A stretch of DNA of 64,000 bases from Chromatiales bacterium (GTDB lineage: Bacteria > Pseudomonadota > Gammaproteobacteria > Steroidobacterales > GCA-2729495), in the NCBI GenBank assembly GCA_024234935.1, contig JACKNI010000003.1:62001-126000 (forward strand). Direction: 5' to 3'. A model generated the notes under the pieces. It did not search any database. It had not been told where the DNA came from and saw nothing but the letters and a program-made list of their open reading frames with translations. Position 1 is the stretch's first letter, and every line of letters starts with the position of its first letter. The position numbers and the translations under genes were made by a program. Shown in pieces: positions 27,898-37,027 of this stretch.

Positions 27898-29154
27898 ATG
27901 CCGAAGCGGAACGCGTTTTATGCCCAGTCCGGCGGTGTTACCGCCGTCATCAACGCCTCCGCCTGCGGCGTGATCGAGACCGCACGCAAGCATCCTGACC
28001 GTATCGGCAAGCTCTATGCGGGTCGCAATGGCATCCTCGGCGCCCTGGACGAGAACCTGATCGATACCGGCAAGGAAAGCGCACGAGCCATCGCCGGCCT
28101 GCGCCACACGCCCGGTGGCGCCTTCGGCTCGGCCCGCTACAAGCTGAAGGGGCTCGACGAAAACCGTGCCGAGTACATGCGCCTGATCGAGGTATTCCGC
28201 GCCCACGATATCGGCTACTTTTTCTACAACGGCGGCGGCGACTCGGCTGACACTTGCCTGAAGGTATCGCAGCTTGGCGAGCGCCTCGGCTACCCGATCG
28301 TCGCGATCCACGTTCCCAAGACAGTGGACAACGACCTGCCGATTACCGACACCTGCCCGGGCTTCGGCTCGGTCGCAAAATACATCGCCACGTCGACACG
28401 CGAGGCGGCCCTCGACGTGATGTCGATGTCGCGAACTTCCACCAAGGTTTTCATCCTCGAGGTCATGGGCCGCCATGCGGGGTGGATTGCGGCAGCCGCC
28501 GGACTGGCGGGCGAGAAAGCCGGTGAGGCGCCGCACATCATCCTGTTCCCCGAAATACCTTTTGACCGGGATGCCTTCCTGAAGCGGGTCAGCGAGAGCG
28601 TGCGCAAATACGACTATTGCGTCGTCGTCGTCAGCGAAGGCGCGCGCTACGCAGACGGACGCTTCCTGGCCGATGCCGGCACCAGCGACGCCTTTGGCCA
28701 CAAGCAGCTCGGCGGCGTCGCCCCTGTGCTGGCCACGCTGGTCCGGGATGAACTGAAACTCAAGTACCACTATGCAATCGCGGACTACCTGCAGCGCTCG
28801 GCCCGTCACATCGCCTCGCGGGTCGATGTGGAACAGGCTTATGCGGTCGGCAAGGCGGCGGTAGAGCTCGCCCTGCGCGGCAGGAATTCGGTAATGCCGA
28901 CCATCGTCCGGAAGTCCGACCGGCCCTACCGGTGGACCATCGGCACGGCCCCCCTCGACAAGGTGGCCAATCACGAAAAAATGATGCCCCGCTCGTACAT
29001 AAGCCGTGATGGTTTCGGCATCACTCCGGCGGCACGCCGCTACCTGGCGCCGCTGATTCAGGGTGAAGACTACCCGCCCTACAAGGACGGCCTGCCGGCA
29101 TATGTCAGCCTCAAGGGCATCCCCGTAAAGAAGAAGCTGCCAAAGCGGCGCTGA
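27898..29154 (+). CDS. pfp: Pyrophosphate-dependent 6-phosphofructokinase
   Basis: Phosphorylates fructose-6-phosphate with PPi instead of ATP, reversibly, in glycolysis. 418 residues, close to the short bacterial PPi-PFK class. The YNGGGDSADT loop (Asp at 115 where ATP enzymes have Gly) and PKTVDND with Lys at 141 are the usual PPi-type signatures, then RHAGWIAAAAGLA. A Shine-Dalgarno AGGAGAG precedes the ATG. The next gene on this strand is hppA, about 200 nt on, so PPi made by biosynthesis could be used either here or by the proton pump. Specificity is from motifs, not tested. Confidence 0.92.
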   Translation: MPKRNAFYAQSGGVTAVINASACGVIETARKHPDRIGKLYAGRNGILGALDENLIDTGKESARAIAGLRHTPGGAFGSARYKLKGLDENRAEYMRLIEVFRAHDIGYFFYNGGGDSADTCLKVSQLGERLGYPIVAIHVPKTVDNDLPITDTCPGFGSVAKYIATSTREAALDVMSMSRTSTKVFILEVMGRHAGWIAAAAGLAGEKAGEAPHIILFPEIPFDRDAFLKRVSESVRKYDYCVVVVSEGARYADGRFLADAGTSDAFGHKQLGGVAPVLATLVRDELKLKYHYAIADYLQRSARHIASRVDVEQAYAVGKAAVELALRGRNSVMPTIVRKSDRPYRWTIGTAPLDKVANHEKMMPRSYISRDGFGITPAARRYLAPLIQGEDYPPYKDGLPAYVSLKGIPVKKKLPKRR

Positions 29155-29205
29155 CTTCCGGGCACCAAAGGCATTCCGGTGCCATCTGGCGCCGCCGCGC
29201 TTTAG

Positions 29206-29214
29206 TGCTATGAT
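29206..29214 (+). promoter_or_regulatory. Extended -10 promoter upstream of hppA
   Basis: TGCTATGAT fits the extended -10 consensus TGnTATAAT at five of six -10 bases. No -35 is recognisable. A leader of about 130 nt then precedes hppA; I see no known riboswitch in it, only a GC-rich stretch with a possible small hairpin. Confidence 0.45.
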
Positions 29215-29353
29215 TGCGCGCCTTTTTTCCGGCCCGCTAACAGCCTTCGGCCAGGCGGGTTCTTCTGCATAAGAAAGCGGATTCCGGGGGCATCTGCGTC
29301 AGGCAAGAAAAACCAGCCTGGCTCCAATTTGAGTAGTCTTGGAGGACTCGACC

Positions 29354-31399
29354 ATGTCAACCGACCTGGCCATTTCGCTGGCCATTGGCGCTTCCCTGCT
29401 GGCCCTGATCTATGGCGCCCTGATGGCACGCTGGATCATTGCCCAGTCGCCTGGCAATGCCCGCATGCAGGAAATCGCTGCGGCAATTCAGGCCGGCGCA
29501 CAGGCCTATCTCAACCGCCAATACATCACCATCGCCTTCGTCGGCGTGGTGCTGGCAATCATCCTCGCGGTGGCACTCGGTCCCGAGACCGCCGGTGGCT
29601 TCGTGGTCGGCGCCGTACTCTCCGGCGCCGCCGGTTTCATCGGCATGAACGTATCGGTCCGGGCCAATGTGCGTACCGCCCATGCGGCCGGCATAGGGCT
29701 GAACCAGGCACTGCAGATCGCCTTCCGGGGCGGCGCCATCACCGGCATGCTCGTGGTCGGACTCGGCCTGCTCGGGGTCGCCGGATACTTTGCCGTGATG
29801 CGTGGCATCATCGGTGACGATGCAGCCCTGCACTCGCTGATCGGCCTCGCCTTTGGCGGTTCACTGATCTCGATCTTCGCGCGTCTGGGTGGCGGCATCT
29901 TCACCAAGGGCGCCGACGTCGGCGCCGACCTGGTCGGCAAGGTCGAAGCCGGCATTCCGGAAGATGACCCCCGTAACCCGGCGGTCATCGCCGACAACGT
30001 CGGTGACAACGTCGGTGACTGCGCCGGCATGGCGGCCGACCTGTTCGAAACCTATGCGGTCACCGTGGTTGCAACGATGGTACTCGGCGGACTGCTCTTC
30101 AAGGGCGCCGATGGCGGCCTCGACCTCCGCTACATCCTCTACCCGCTGGTACTCGGCGCGGTGTCGATCGTGGCCTCCATCGTCGGTACGTTCTTCGTCA
30201 CCGCACGCGAAGGCGGCAAGATCATGAATGCGCTTTATCGGGGCGTGGCGGTGTCGGGCATTCTGGCCCTGGCCGCGTTCTGGCCCGTGAGCCAGTCCAT
30301 GATGGGCGAATCGGCCACCAACCTGTTTGCCTGCGCGGTCGTCGGTCTGGTGCTGACTGCAGCGCTGATCTGGATCACCGAGTACTACACCGCCACCGAA
30401 TACGGCCCGGTACGTTACGTCGCCGCGGCTTCGCAGACCGGTCACGGCACAAACGTCATCGCCGGCCTTGCGGTGTCGATGAAGTCCACGGCACTGCCGG
30501 TACTGGCGGTCTGCGCCGCGATCTGGGCCGCCTTCGAAATCGAAGGCCTCTACGGCATCGCGATCGCTGCAACTGCCATGCTGTCGATGACCGGTATGGT
30601 CGTGGCACTCGACGCCTACGGTCCGATCACGGACAACGGCGGCGGCATCGCGGAAATGGCCGGCCTGCCGAAGAACGTGCGCACGATCACCGACGCACTC
30701 GATGCCGTCGGCAACACGACCAAGGCCGTCACCAAGGGTTACGCCATCGGTTCAGCCGGTCTGGCCGCCCTCGTGCTGTTCGCCGACTACACCCACAACC
30801 TCGAAGCTGCCGGAAAACTGCAAGTCTTCAGTCTGTCCGACCCGGCCGTGATCATCGGCCTGTTCATCGGCGGTCTGGTGCCCTACCTGTTCGGTGCCAT
30901 GGCGATGGAAGCGGTTGGCCGGGCGGCCGGCTCGGTGGTCGTCGAAGTGCGCCGGCAGTTCAAGGAAATCAAGGGCATCATGGAGGGCACCGGCAAACCC
31001 GACTACACGCGCGCCGTCGACCTCCTGACCCGTGCGGCGATCAAGGAGATGATCGTCCCTTCGCTGTTGCCGATCCTGGTACCCGTCGTCGTCGGCTTCG
31101 GCATGAACCTGCTGATGGGGCCGGGTGCCGGCATCCGCGCACTCGGCGGCCTGCTGATCGGCACCATCGTCACCGGCCTCTTCGTGGCCATCTCGATGTG
31201 TACCGGTGGCGGCGCCTGGGACAATGCCAAGAAATACATCGAAGAAGGCAACTTCGGCGGCAAGGGCTCGGAGACGCACAAGGCCGCAGTCACCGGTGAT
31301 ACCGTCGGCGACCCCTACAAGGACACCGCCGGCCCGGCCATCAATCCGTTGATCAAGATCATCAACATCGTGGCTCTGCTGCTGGTGCCGCTGCTCTAG
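29354..31399 (+). CDS. hppA: K+-independent H+-translocating pyrophosphatase
   Basis: Membrane pump that couples PPi hydrolysis to proton export. 681 residues, about 16 membrane helices. The PPi-binding signature [13 protein letters not shown] is followed by [29 protein letters not shown], with Lys 457, is the hallmark of the K+-independent (proton-pumping) branch; K+-dependent enzymes have Ala here. I chose ATG 29354, 9 nt after GGAGG; a TTG at 29339 is in frame but overlaps that site. A rho-independent terminator follows. With adk and PPi-PFK it makes a pyrophosphate-energy neighbourhood. Confidence 0.96.
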   Translation: MSTDLAISLAIGASLLALIYGALMARWIIAQSPGNARMQEIAAAIQAGAQAYLNRQYITIAFVGVVLAIILAVALGPETAGGFVVGAVLSGAAGFIGMNVSVRANVRTAHAAGIGLNQALQIAFRGGAITGMLVVGLGLLGVAGYFAVMRGIIGDDAALHSLIGLAFGGSLISIFARLGGGIFTKGADVGADLVGKVEAGIPEDDPRNPAVIADNVGDNVGDCAGMAADLFETYAVTVVATMVLGGLLFKGADGGLDLRYILYPLVLGAVSIVASIVGTFFVTAREGGKIMNALYRGVAVSGILALAAFWPVSQSMMGESATNLFACAVVGLVLTAALIWITEYYTATEYGPVRYVAAASQTGHGTNVIAGLAVSMKSTALPVLAVCAAIWAAFEIEGLYGIAIAATAMLSMTGMVVALDAYGPITDNGGGIAEMAGLPKNVRTITDALDAVGNTTKAVTKGYAIGSAGLAALVLFADYTHNLEAAGKLQVFSLSDPAVIIGLFIGGLVPYLFGAMAMEAVGRAAGSVVVEVRRQFKEIKGIMEGTGKPDYTRAVDLLTRAAIKEMIVPSLLPILVPVVVGFGMNLLMGPGAGIRALGGLLIGTIVTGLFVAISMCTGGGAWDNAKKYIEEGNFGGKGSETHKAAVTGDTVGDPYKDTAGPAINPLIKIINIVALLLVPLL

Positions 31400-31420
31400 G
31401 ATCAGCGGATCACTGCAAGA

Positions 31421-31447
31421 AAACCCCGCCGCGTGCGGGGTTTTTTT
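31421..31447 (+). terminator. Rho-independent terminator after hppA
   Basis: A 9-bp perfect stem (AAACCCCGC with GCGGGGTTT) around a five-base loop runs directly into a seven-T tract, 21 nt after the hppA stop. Confidence 0.92.
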
Positions 31448-31486
31448 GGCGGGACGTTGCCCTTGTCAGGAATTACACTCTGCCGC

Positions 31487-32278
31487 GTGAAGAGAATCGC
31501 GATCACGCTGCTCGTCATGGGGACAATCGTCGTGGGCATGGAGTTGTATACGCGCATGCCACTCGAAGTGTCCCTGCCGGCCATGGCGCTTGATCTGCCG
31601 CCGGATACACGTGTGGCCGTGATCGTTGCGCACGGCAGCGCAGATGGCGAAAACCCGCTATTTCCGGAAATCATCGCGCGAATCAGGACACACTACGCGG
31701 AAACAGGCCGACGCGATGTCGCGGTGCGCTTCCTGCACTGGGCCCCGTGGTCTGACAATCGCCTGCGTGCAGTTGCAACGGCGGAACGACTCGGTACACA
31801 GCTTGGCAAGCTGCTCGCCGGGCATGAAGCATTGCAGGAACTGCAACTCGTCACCCACAGTTCCGGCGCCTACATTGCCGATGCACTTTGCGAAAGCTAT
31901 CGCCGCAGCCTCCCGACACAGGCGCATCCCGCGCGCGTGACGATGGTCTTTCTGGATCCCTTCCAGTTGCACGGTTTCGTCGACTGGCGACATGGCGCGC
32001 GGAATCATGGTCGTTGTGCCGACTTTGCCATGGCCGTGATCAATACCGACGATGTTGCACCGGCCACCAATACACCGCTCGAGAATGCCTGGAATATCGA
32101 CGTCACGGAACATCCCGGCCGCGCGACATTCAAACGGAACGGTCACTATTGGCCACTGCAGTACTATCGTGATGTACTACCGGGGATAGCCAGTGAGCCG
32201 CTGGAGACTTCGCATCTGCGCTATCCGCGCGGTGCGGTGTTTCCCCCACCATCACTGAATTCCGGGCCACAGGATTGA
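31487..32278 (+). CDS. Putative exported alpha/beta-hydrolase (lipase-like)
   Basis: From GTG 31487 it is 263 residues. An N-terminal hydrophobic segment (about 4-20) acts as membrane anchor or signal. The rest looks like an alpha/beta-hydrolase: LVTHSSGAYIAD has a nucleophile-elbow pattern (H-S-S-G), VFLDPF and INTDD supply acids, and NGHYWPLQYY a possible catalytic His. I cannot place it in a named family. It follows the hppA terminator and starts a three-gene set with the next two genes (7-nt gap, then a 4-nt overlap). Activity and substrate are unknown. Confidence 0.65.
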   Translation: MKRIAITLLVMGTIVVGMELYTRMPLEVSLPAMALDLPPDTRVAVIVAHGSADGENPLFPEIIARIRTHYAETGRRDVAVRFLHWAPWSDNRLRAVATAERLGTQLGKLLAGHEALQELQLVTHSSGAYIADALCESYRRSLPTQAHPARVTMVFLDPFQLHGFVDWRHGARNHGRCADFAMAVINTDDVAPATNTPLENAWNIDVTEHPGRATFKRNGHYWPLQYYRDVLPGIASEPLETSHLRYPRGAVFPPPSLNSGPQD

Positions 32279-32285
32279 GAGGACC

Positions 32286-33317
32286 ATGCAAGCAACCGTG
32301 CGCATTCTGATCACACTCACCATCATCCTGCTCGCCGCTTGCGGACGCGCGCCGGAGCCCGGTGTTCTGGTCGATGGCCGACGCATTCCGGTCATCGACA
32401 TGCATCTGCATACGGGGACCTGGGCGATGACGCCGCCGGGTTTTCGCCAGCGCCTCACTGACCGGGTACCCACGGGTTTCAAGTGGGTCATGGGCCCGTT
32501 TGTCGATTACAACCTGCGCGGCAAGACCATCGTCGGGCAACTGGACAGCGCGGGCATCTCTGCAGGCGGGCTGTTTGCGCTCTATAGCCCGGCCACGACC
32601 GGCATCGCCAGCAACGAGTTTGTGGCCGGCGAGATCGCATCAGTTCCGGGTCGCCTGTATGGCTTTGCCAGTCTGCGCGTCGATGACTGGAACAACGACA
32701 GTGCGGCAGAACTCGCCCGCCTCGAAGCCGGCGTAAAGCTGCCGGGCATGCACGGCATCAAGCTTGCCCACGCTCATCAGCAGTTTCGTTTCGATGACCG
32801 GCGCTTCGATGGCATTTACGAAATCTGTGGCCGTCTGCGCAAACCGGTATATCTGCATACCGGTACCAGCCCGAATCCGGGCACGCGTTACGAACCCCCA
32901 TATGCAGACCCGGCCTATCTTGAAGGCTCCATCCAGGCATTTCCGGACTGCATATTCATTCTGGGACACTCCGGCTATGACAGTCTTGGCAGGGCATTGA
33001 CGTACACGGACTCGGCGATCGCACTCGCGCAGAAGTACAGCAACGTATTTCTGGAGCCCGGCGCGCTCGGCGCTGAACGTGCCGATGCCCTGCTCGGGGA
33101 TTTTCTCCACCGCATCAAGGCTGGCGGCGTGATCGACAAGCTGATCTACGGCTCCGACGGGGTACAGTTCCCGGGCTACGTGAAGTCCCACCTGAGGGCA
33201 TTTGTGGCCGGGATGCGGGAACAAGGCTATACAGCGGACGAGATGGAGCAGGTGCTGTCAGGCAACTTCCTGCGCGTCTTCAGCCTGCCGCCGATTCAGC
33301 TGGGGAGCGGACAATGA
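32286..33317 (+). CDS. Amidohydrolase-family (PF04909-like) lipoprotein
   Basis: 343 residues. The N-terminal signal ends in a lipobox (LLAACG), so it is a lipoprotein, probably periplasmic side. The mature part is a TIM-barrel amidohydrolase: metal motif DMHLHTG (HxH), a barrel Lys in HGIKLAHAH, His in YLHTGTSPNPG and ILGHSG, and a late YGSDGVQFPG Asp. That is the amidohydrolase-2 pattern. Most such proteins are cytoplasmic, so a lipoprotein version is unusual. An SD GAGGA lies 5-6 nt upstream. It overlaps the next gene by four bases (ATGA). The substrate is unknown. Confidence 0.78.
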   Translation: MQATVRILITLTIILLAACGRAPEPGVLVDGRRIPVIDMHLHTGTWAMTPPGFRQRLTDRVPTGFKWVMGPFVDYNLRGKTIVGQLDSAGISAGGLFALYSPATTGIASNEFVAGEIASVPGRLYGFASLRVDDWNNDSAAELARLEAGVKLPGMHGIKLAHAHQQFRFDDRRFDGIYEICGRLRKPVYLHTGTSPNPGTRYEPPYADPAYLEGSIQAFPDCIFILGHSGYDSLGRALTYTDSAIALAQKYSNVFLEPGALGAERADALLGDFLHRIKAGGVIDKLIYGSDGVQFPGYVKSHLRAFVAGMREQGYTADEMEQVLSGNFLRVFSLPPIQLGSGQ

Positions 33318-33817
33318 AATCCAGGACACTCCGGGTTATCTGTGCGGCAGCCATCGCGGCATTCCTGGCGGCAGCCTGCAGCGAGAAGCCACCGGAAATG
33401 CGCAGCCTGAAGATCAGCGGTACCGTGCAAATGCCTGGCGACGCAGCACGCTCTGGCGAATTGCATGTCATGGCCTATCACGCATGGACCGGCGTGGGCG
33501 AACTGCGCCACCCGCTGCTCTTCATGGGTGAGTTCACGGCGCCGGTCGGCGACTTCAGCGGAACCATCGAGTACCCGGCGGGTGCCGGCGAGGGCCTGGT
33601 GATCTATGCCTGGGCTGATACGGACGGCGATGGCGTGCTCTGCACGCCACAGAACGATACGGAGCTGGCCGGCCTCACAGAAGTCAGGGACTTTCCGGCA
33701 GATGAAGTCAGCGTTGAACTGTCACTGGATGCCAACTGCAAGTCGGCAAACTGGTTCTTTCCTAGTGTATCGCCATCTCGCCGCTCGTCTCGCCCAGACG
33801 ATGCGGCCGGTCGATGA
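33314..33817 (+). CDS. Small hypothetical lipoprotein
   Basis: 167 residues with an N-terminal lipobox (FLAAAC) and a beta-rich body of about 130 residues containing a DTDGDGVLC stretch that resembles a calcium-binding Dx[DN]xDG loop. I recognise no family. The ATG overlaps the stop of the amidohydrolase gene (ATGA), so the three proteins are probably co-expressed. The last 18 codons overlap the 3' end of the convergent GGDEF/EAL gene by 56 nt; the polar, basic tail there does not look conserved. An earlier stop in other strains would not be surprising. Confidence 0.6.
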   Translation: MKSRTLRVICAAAIAAFLAAACSEKPPEMRSLKISGTVQMPGDAARSGELHVMAYHAWTGVGELRHPLLFMGEFTAPVGDFSGTIEYPAGAGEGLVIYAWADTDGDGVLCTPQNDTELAGLTEVRDFPADEVSVELSLDANCKSANWFFPSVSPSRRSSRPDDAAGR

Positions 33818-36086
33818 AGTGCCCCTGGATGAAATCCACACCGATGGTACGCAGCGCTTCGAAATCCGCCTGCGCTTCAACCTGCTCTGCAATCACGCGG
33901 AAGCCGAGAATGCGTGACATGCCCGTGATGGCGCTCACGACCTGATGATTCAGCGTATCGGGCTTGAGGTCGTGCGTATAGCTGCCGTCGATCTTCAGGT
34001 AATCGATTGACAGGTCCCGGAGGGTGGTAAACGAGCCAAAGCCGCTGCCGAAGTCATCGAGGCCAAACTGACAACCCATGCCGTGCAGCACAGCGATGAA
34101 ACGCCGCGCCTGGTCGAAGCGGTCCATCACCGCCGTCTCGCCGATCTCGAAGCAGATCCGGTTCGGAGCGATCTGGCTGTGATCAAGGCACTCGACGACA
34201 AACTCGAGAAAGCCCTCGTCGGCAAGTGACTGCCCCGAGAGATTGATGCTGCAGCTGCGGTCGTCGGGCAGCCGGATGGCGCCATGTGCCAGGGCCGCCA
34301 GCGTCGCCTGCACTACCCAGCGATCGATGCCCGGCATGAGTTGATACCGTTCTGCCGCCGGAATGAACTGCCGGGGCAGCACCAGCTTGCCATCCTCGTC
34401 GGTCATGCGCAGGAGCACCTCGAAAGCCGGCCCGGCGCTGACCCGGCCGGTGGTCGCGATCACGGGCTGGGTATGGAGTTCAAAGCGGTTTTCACGCAAG
34501 GCGGCCTGCAGCAGCTGCAGCCAGTGGATATCGCCGCGCTGCCGTGCCGAAACCTCATCGCGTGACGAGTAGACATGGACGCGGCCGCGGCCCTGCTGTT
34601 TGGCCACATAGCAGGCCGAGTCGGCAGCACTGAGCAGGTCCTTGAGCGAACCGGTCTCACGCGCAACCTCAACCAGTCCGATGCTGATTCCGACGGTGAA
34701 AATCCGGTCCTGCCAGACGAAGCGGTAGTCCCGGACAGCGTTGCACACGTCGTCGGCGATCTGGCGCGCCTTGTCCAGCGGGCAGCGCAGCAGCAGCATG
34801 CCGAATTCGTCGCCGCCAAGCCGTGCCACGAGATCGGAGTCACGAACCTTGTCACGAATCAGCTTGGCGATCTCGCGCAGCATGTTGTCGCCAGCCAGAT
34901 GGCCACAGGTATCGTTGACCGCCTTGAAGCGGTCGAGATCCATATAGCAGAGTACGGAGTGGGCACCGTCCTCGCGCCCGGACTCGATGGCCTCCTGCAC
35001 ACGTCGCTCGAATTCGCTGCGGTTGGCCAGACCGGTGAGAGCGTCATGAGCGGCCTGGTAAGAGATGCGGCGGGTCAGGCCGCGCATCTCTGTCACGTCG
35101 TGCATGATCACCACCGCACCGGCGACGGTATCGCCGGCACCGATGATCGGCGAGGCGGTGAGCTCGACTGAAAGTTCACGCCCATCGTCGACCGTGAGCA
35201 TCAGAGCGCGACGACCCAGGCTCACCTGGCGCCGCTCCGCCAGACATCGCGACACCGGGTCGCCAAGATCCTTGCGGTCCGACTCGTCGACCAGCTTCAG
35301 GAGATCGGTCATGCGCTTGCCAACCGCAAGCTCGCGGCTGACCCCGATCAGCTTCTCGGCCGCACCATTCAGGTAGTCGATCATGCCCTGCGTATCGGTA
35401 GTGACTACGCCTTCGCCGATCGACTCCAGGGTGATCTGCGCCTGCTGCTTGCCACGGCCCAGATTCGCTTCGATGCTCTTCCGGTAACTGATATCGCGGG
35501 CAATGGTGAGGATGGCCTTTTGTCCGCGATAGTCGATCATCGAACCGGCCGCCTCGACCCACATGCCGCCTTCATCACCCGAGATGAGCTGAATCTCCAG
35601 ACGGTCCGGCACTGATTCACCGGCCAGCCGACCGCTGAGATTCTTGCGGGTCACGGCCCTGTAGGCCGGCCGCACCAGGTCCGTCACCGGCCGACCAACG
35701 AGTTGCTCGGGAGTCAGCCCTATCAGCCCGGCAGCAACGTTATTGGCGAAGATCACACGATCACGATGCACGAGGACGACCTCCGGCATCGTATTGGCCA
35801 GATCCTGGAACAGCGCCTCGCGCTGGCGCATCTGCCGGTCCTTGGCATTCAGCGTATCGAACAGGCGGTTGATGTTGTCACCAAGCGCAGAAAAACCCGC
35901 CGGGGCCGATGCCGGCTGAGTCACCCGTTTGCCAAAGGCAGACGCCTCTGCGGCATCGAGGATCTCCTGGTTGAGGGCCTCGACACTGCGGGTATAGGCA
36001 CTGCGTGAGCGCCAGAGGTGCAGGCAGGTGCCAACAAGCCCGAAGCAGATCACGGCAAGCGCCAGGATTAACCACGTCTCGGTCAT
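33762..36086 (-). CDS. PAS-PAS-GGDEF-EAL cyclic-di-GMP signalling protein
   Basis: 774 residues from ATG 36086. One N-terminal membrane helix (about 6-28), two PAS-like sensor domains (about 95-205 and 215-330), then GGDEF and EAL domains. The diguanylate cyclase site LGGDEFG is intact. The EAL motif reads EVLLRM, keeping the catalytic Glu but with Val for Ala; other phosphodiesterase residues (INLSGQSL, FEIGETAVM, DDFGSGF, LKIDGS, IAEQVE, IQGH) are present, so hydrolysis remains possible. Which activity dominates is unknown. It converges on, and overlaps by 56 nt, the lipoprotein gene. Confidence 0.93.
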   Translation of the reverse strand: MTETWLILALAVICFGLVGTCLHLWRSRSAYTRSVEALNQEILDAAEASAFGKRVTQPASAPAGFSALGDNINRLFDTLNAKDRQMRQREALFQDLANTMPEVVLVHRDRVIFANNVAAGLIGLTPEQLVGRPVTDLVRPAYRAVTRKNLSGRLAGESVPDRLEIQLISGDEGGMWVEAAGSMIDYRGQKAILTIARDISYRKSIEANLGRGKQQAQITLESIGEGVVTTDTQGMIDYLNGAAEKLIGVSRELAVGKRMTDLLKLVDESDRKDLGDPVSRCLAERRQVSLGRRALMLTVDDGRELSVELTASPIIGAGDTVAGAVVIMHDVTEMRGLTRRISYQAAHDALTGLANRSEFERRVQEAIESGREDGAHSVLCYMDLDRFKAVNDTCGHLAGDNMLREIAKLIRDKVRDSDLVARLGGDEFGMLLLRCPLDKARQIADDVCNAVRDYRFVWQDRIFTVGISIGLVEVARETGSLKDLLSAADSACYVAKQQGRGRVHVYSSRDEVSARQRGDIHWLQLLQAALRENRFELHTQPVIATTGRVSAGPAFEVLLRMTDEDGKLVLPRQFIPAAERYQLMPGIDRWVVQATLAALAHGAIRLPDDRSCSINLSGQSLADEGFLEFVVECLDHSQIAPNRICFEIGETAVMDRFDQARRFIAVLHGMGCQFGLDDFGSGFGSFTTLRDLSIDYLKIDGSYTHDLKPDTLNHQVVSAITGMSRILGFRVIAEQVEAQADFEALRTIGVDFIQGHFIDRPHRLGETSGEMAIH

Positions 36087-36327
36087 CTGGACAATGCTAC
36101 CGGGAGGGTCAGCCGGGCCCCGCCCTCCTCTCATCGTTAATTGCGCCCGTTTCTCTTGCGGCAGAAATACGGCGCGAACCGGCCTCGCGGATGTGGGAGA
36201 GCATAGCCGATGGGTCTACCGCCGAGTCCGGGGGTTCACCATAATCCGGCACTCGGGCGATAATGGTCGGGCAGCCGGTCCTGAACTTGTCTGCAATCAG
36301 CAAACTCCTTAACCTGAGCCGCTCCGC

Positions 36328-36984
36328 ATGAACACCCATATCGAATTTGCACGCACCCAGATGGTCAACCAGCAGGTGCGGACCTGGGATGTGCTTGATC
36401 CGGCAATTCTGGCTGTGCTGGGGACCGTTCCCCGCGAGCAGTTTGTGCCGCCGCGCTACCGTGCCCTTGCCTTTGCCGATACCTGTATACCGCTGCCGGG
36501 CGGGCAAACCATGCTGCCCCCGAAACTGGAAGGCCGCCTGTTGCAGGCATTGTCTCCGGCGCCCGCCGAACGGATGCTCGAGGTCGGTACGGGCAGCGGA
36601 TTCATGACCGCCTGTCTGGTAGCGCTGGGCGGCACAGTAACCAGCCTGGAAATCATCGCGGAACTGGCCAGCACAGCGGAAAAGAAGCTCGCAGCCTTGG
36701 GCTTTCGTGGTGCCGAGGTCCACAATAGGGATGTCTTCGACTTCGTACCGGATAGCCGATTCGACCTTATTGCCGTGACCGGCTCTCTGCCGGTCTACGA
36801 TCGTCGTTTCGCGGACTGGCTTGCCCCCGGTGGCCGCCTGTTCGTGGTTACCGGTAGCGCACCACAGATGGAGGCCCGGCTGGTGCGCCGGCTTGGCGAA
36901 AACGAGTGGTCCACGGAATTTCTGCTGGAGACCGTCGTGCCGCCGCTGAAGAATGCGCCGGAACACCAGGCTTTCACTTTCTGA
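36328..36984 (+). CDS. pcm: Protein-L-isoaspartate O-methyltransferase-family protein
   Basis: 218 residues. The N-terminal MVNQQVRTWDVLDPAIL is the PIMT-family opening, LEVGTGSGFMTACLVAL is SAM motif I and LFVVTG a later SAM-domain strand. The cap-region sequence differs from textbook Pcm, as in the divergent copy found just upstream of tolC in many Xanthomonadales and relatives; repair of isoaspartate is therefore family inference. The gene is 43 nt upstream of tolC on the same strand. No Shine-Dalgarno is evident before the ATG. The gene upstream is divergent, so 36087-36327 must hold two promoters, which I cannot mark reliably. Confidence 0.83.
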   Translation: MNTHIEFARTQMVNQQVRTWDVLDPAILAVLGTVPREQFVPPRYRALAFADTCIPLPGGQTMLPPKLEGRLLQALSPAPAERMLEVGTGSGFMTACLVALGGTVTSLEIIAELASTAEKKLAALGFRGAEVHNRDVFDFVPDSRFDLIAVTGSLPVYDRRFADWLAPGGRLFVVTGSAPQMEARLVRRLGENEWSTEFLLETVVPPLKNAPEHQAFTF

Positions 36985-37027
36985 GCAGCTTGCAGCCGCC
37001 GCCAGAACAACAACAGGAATGCAGACC

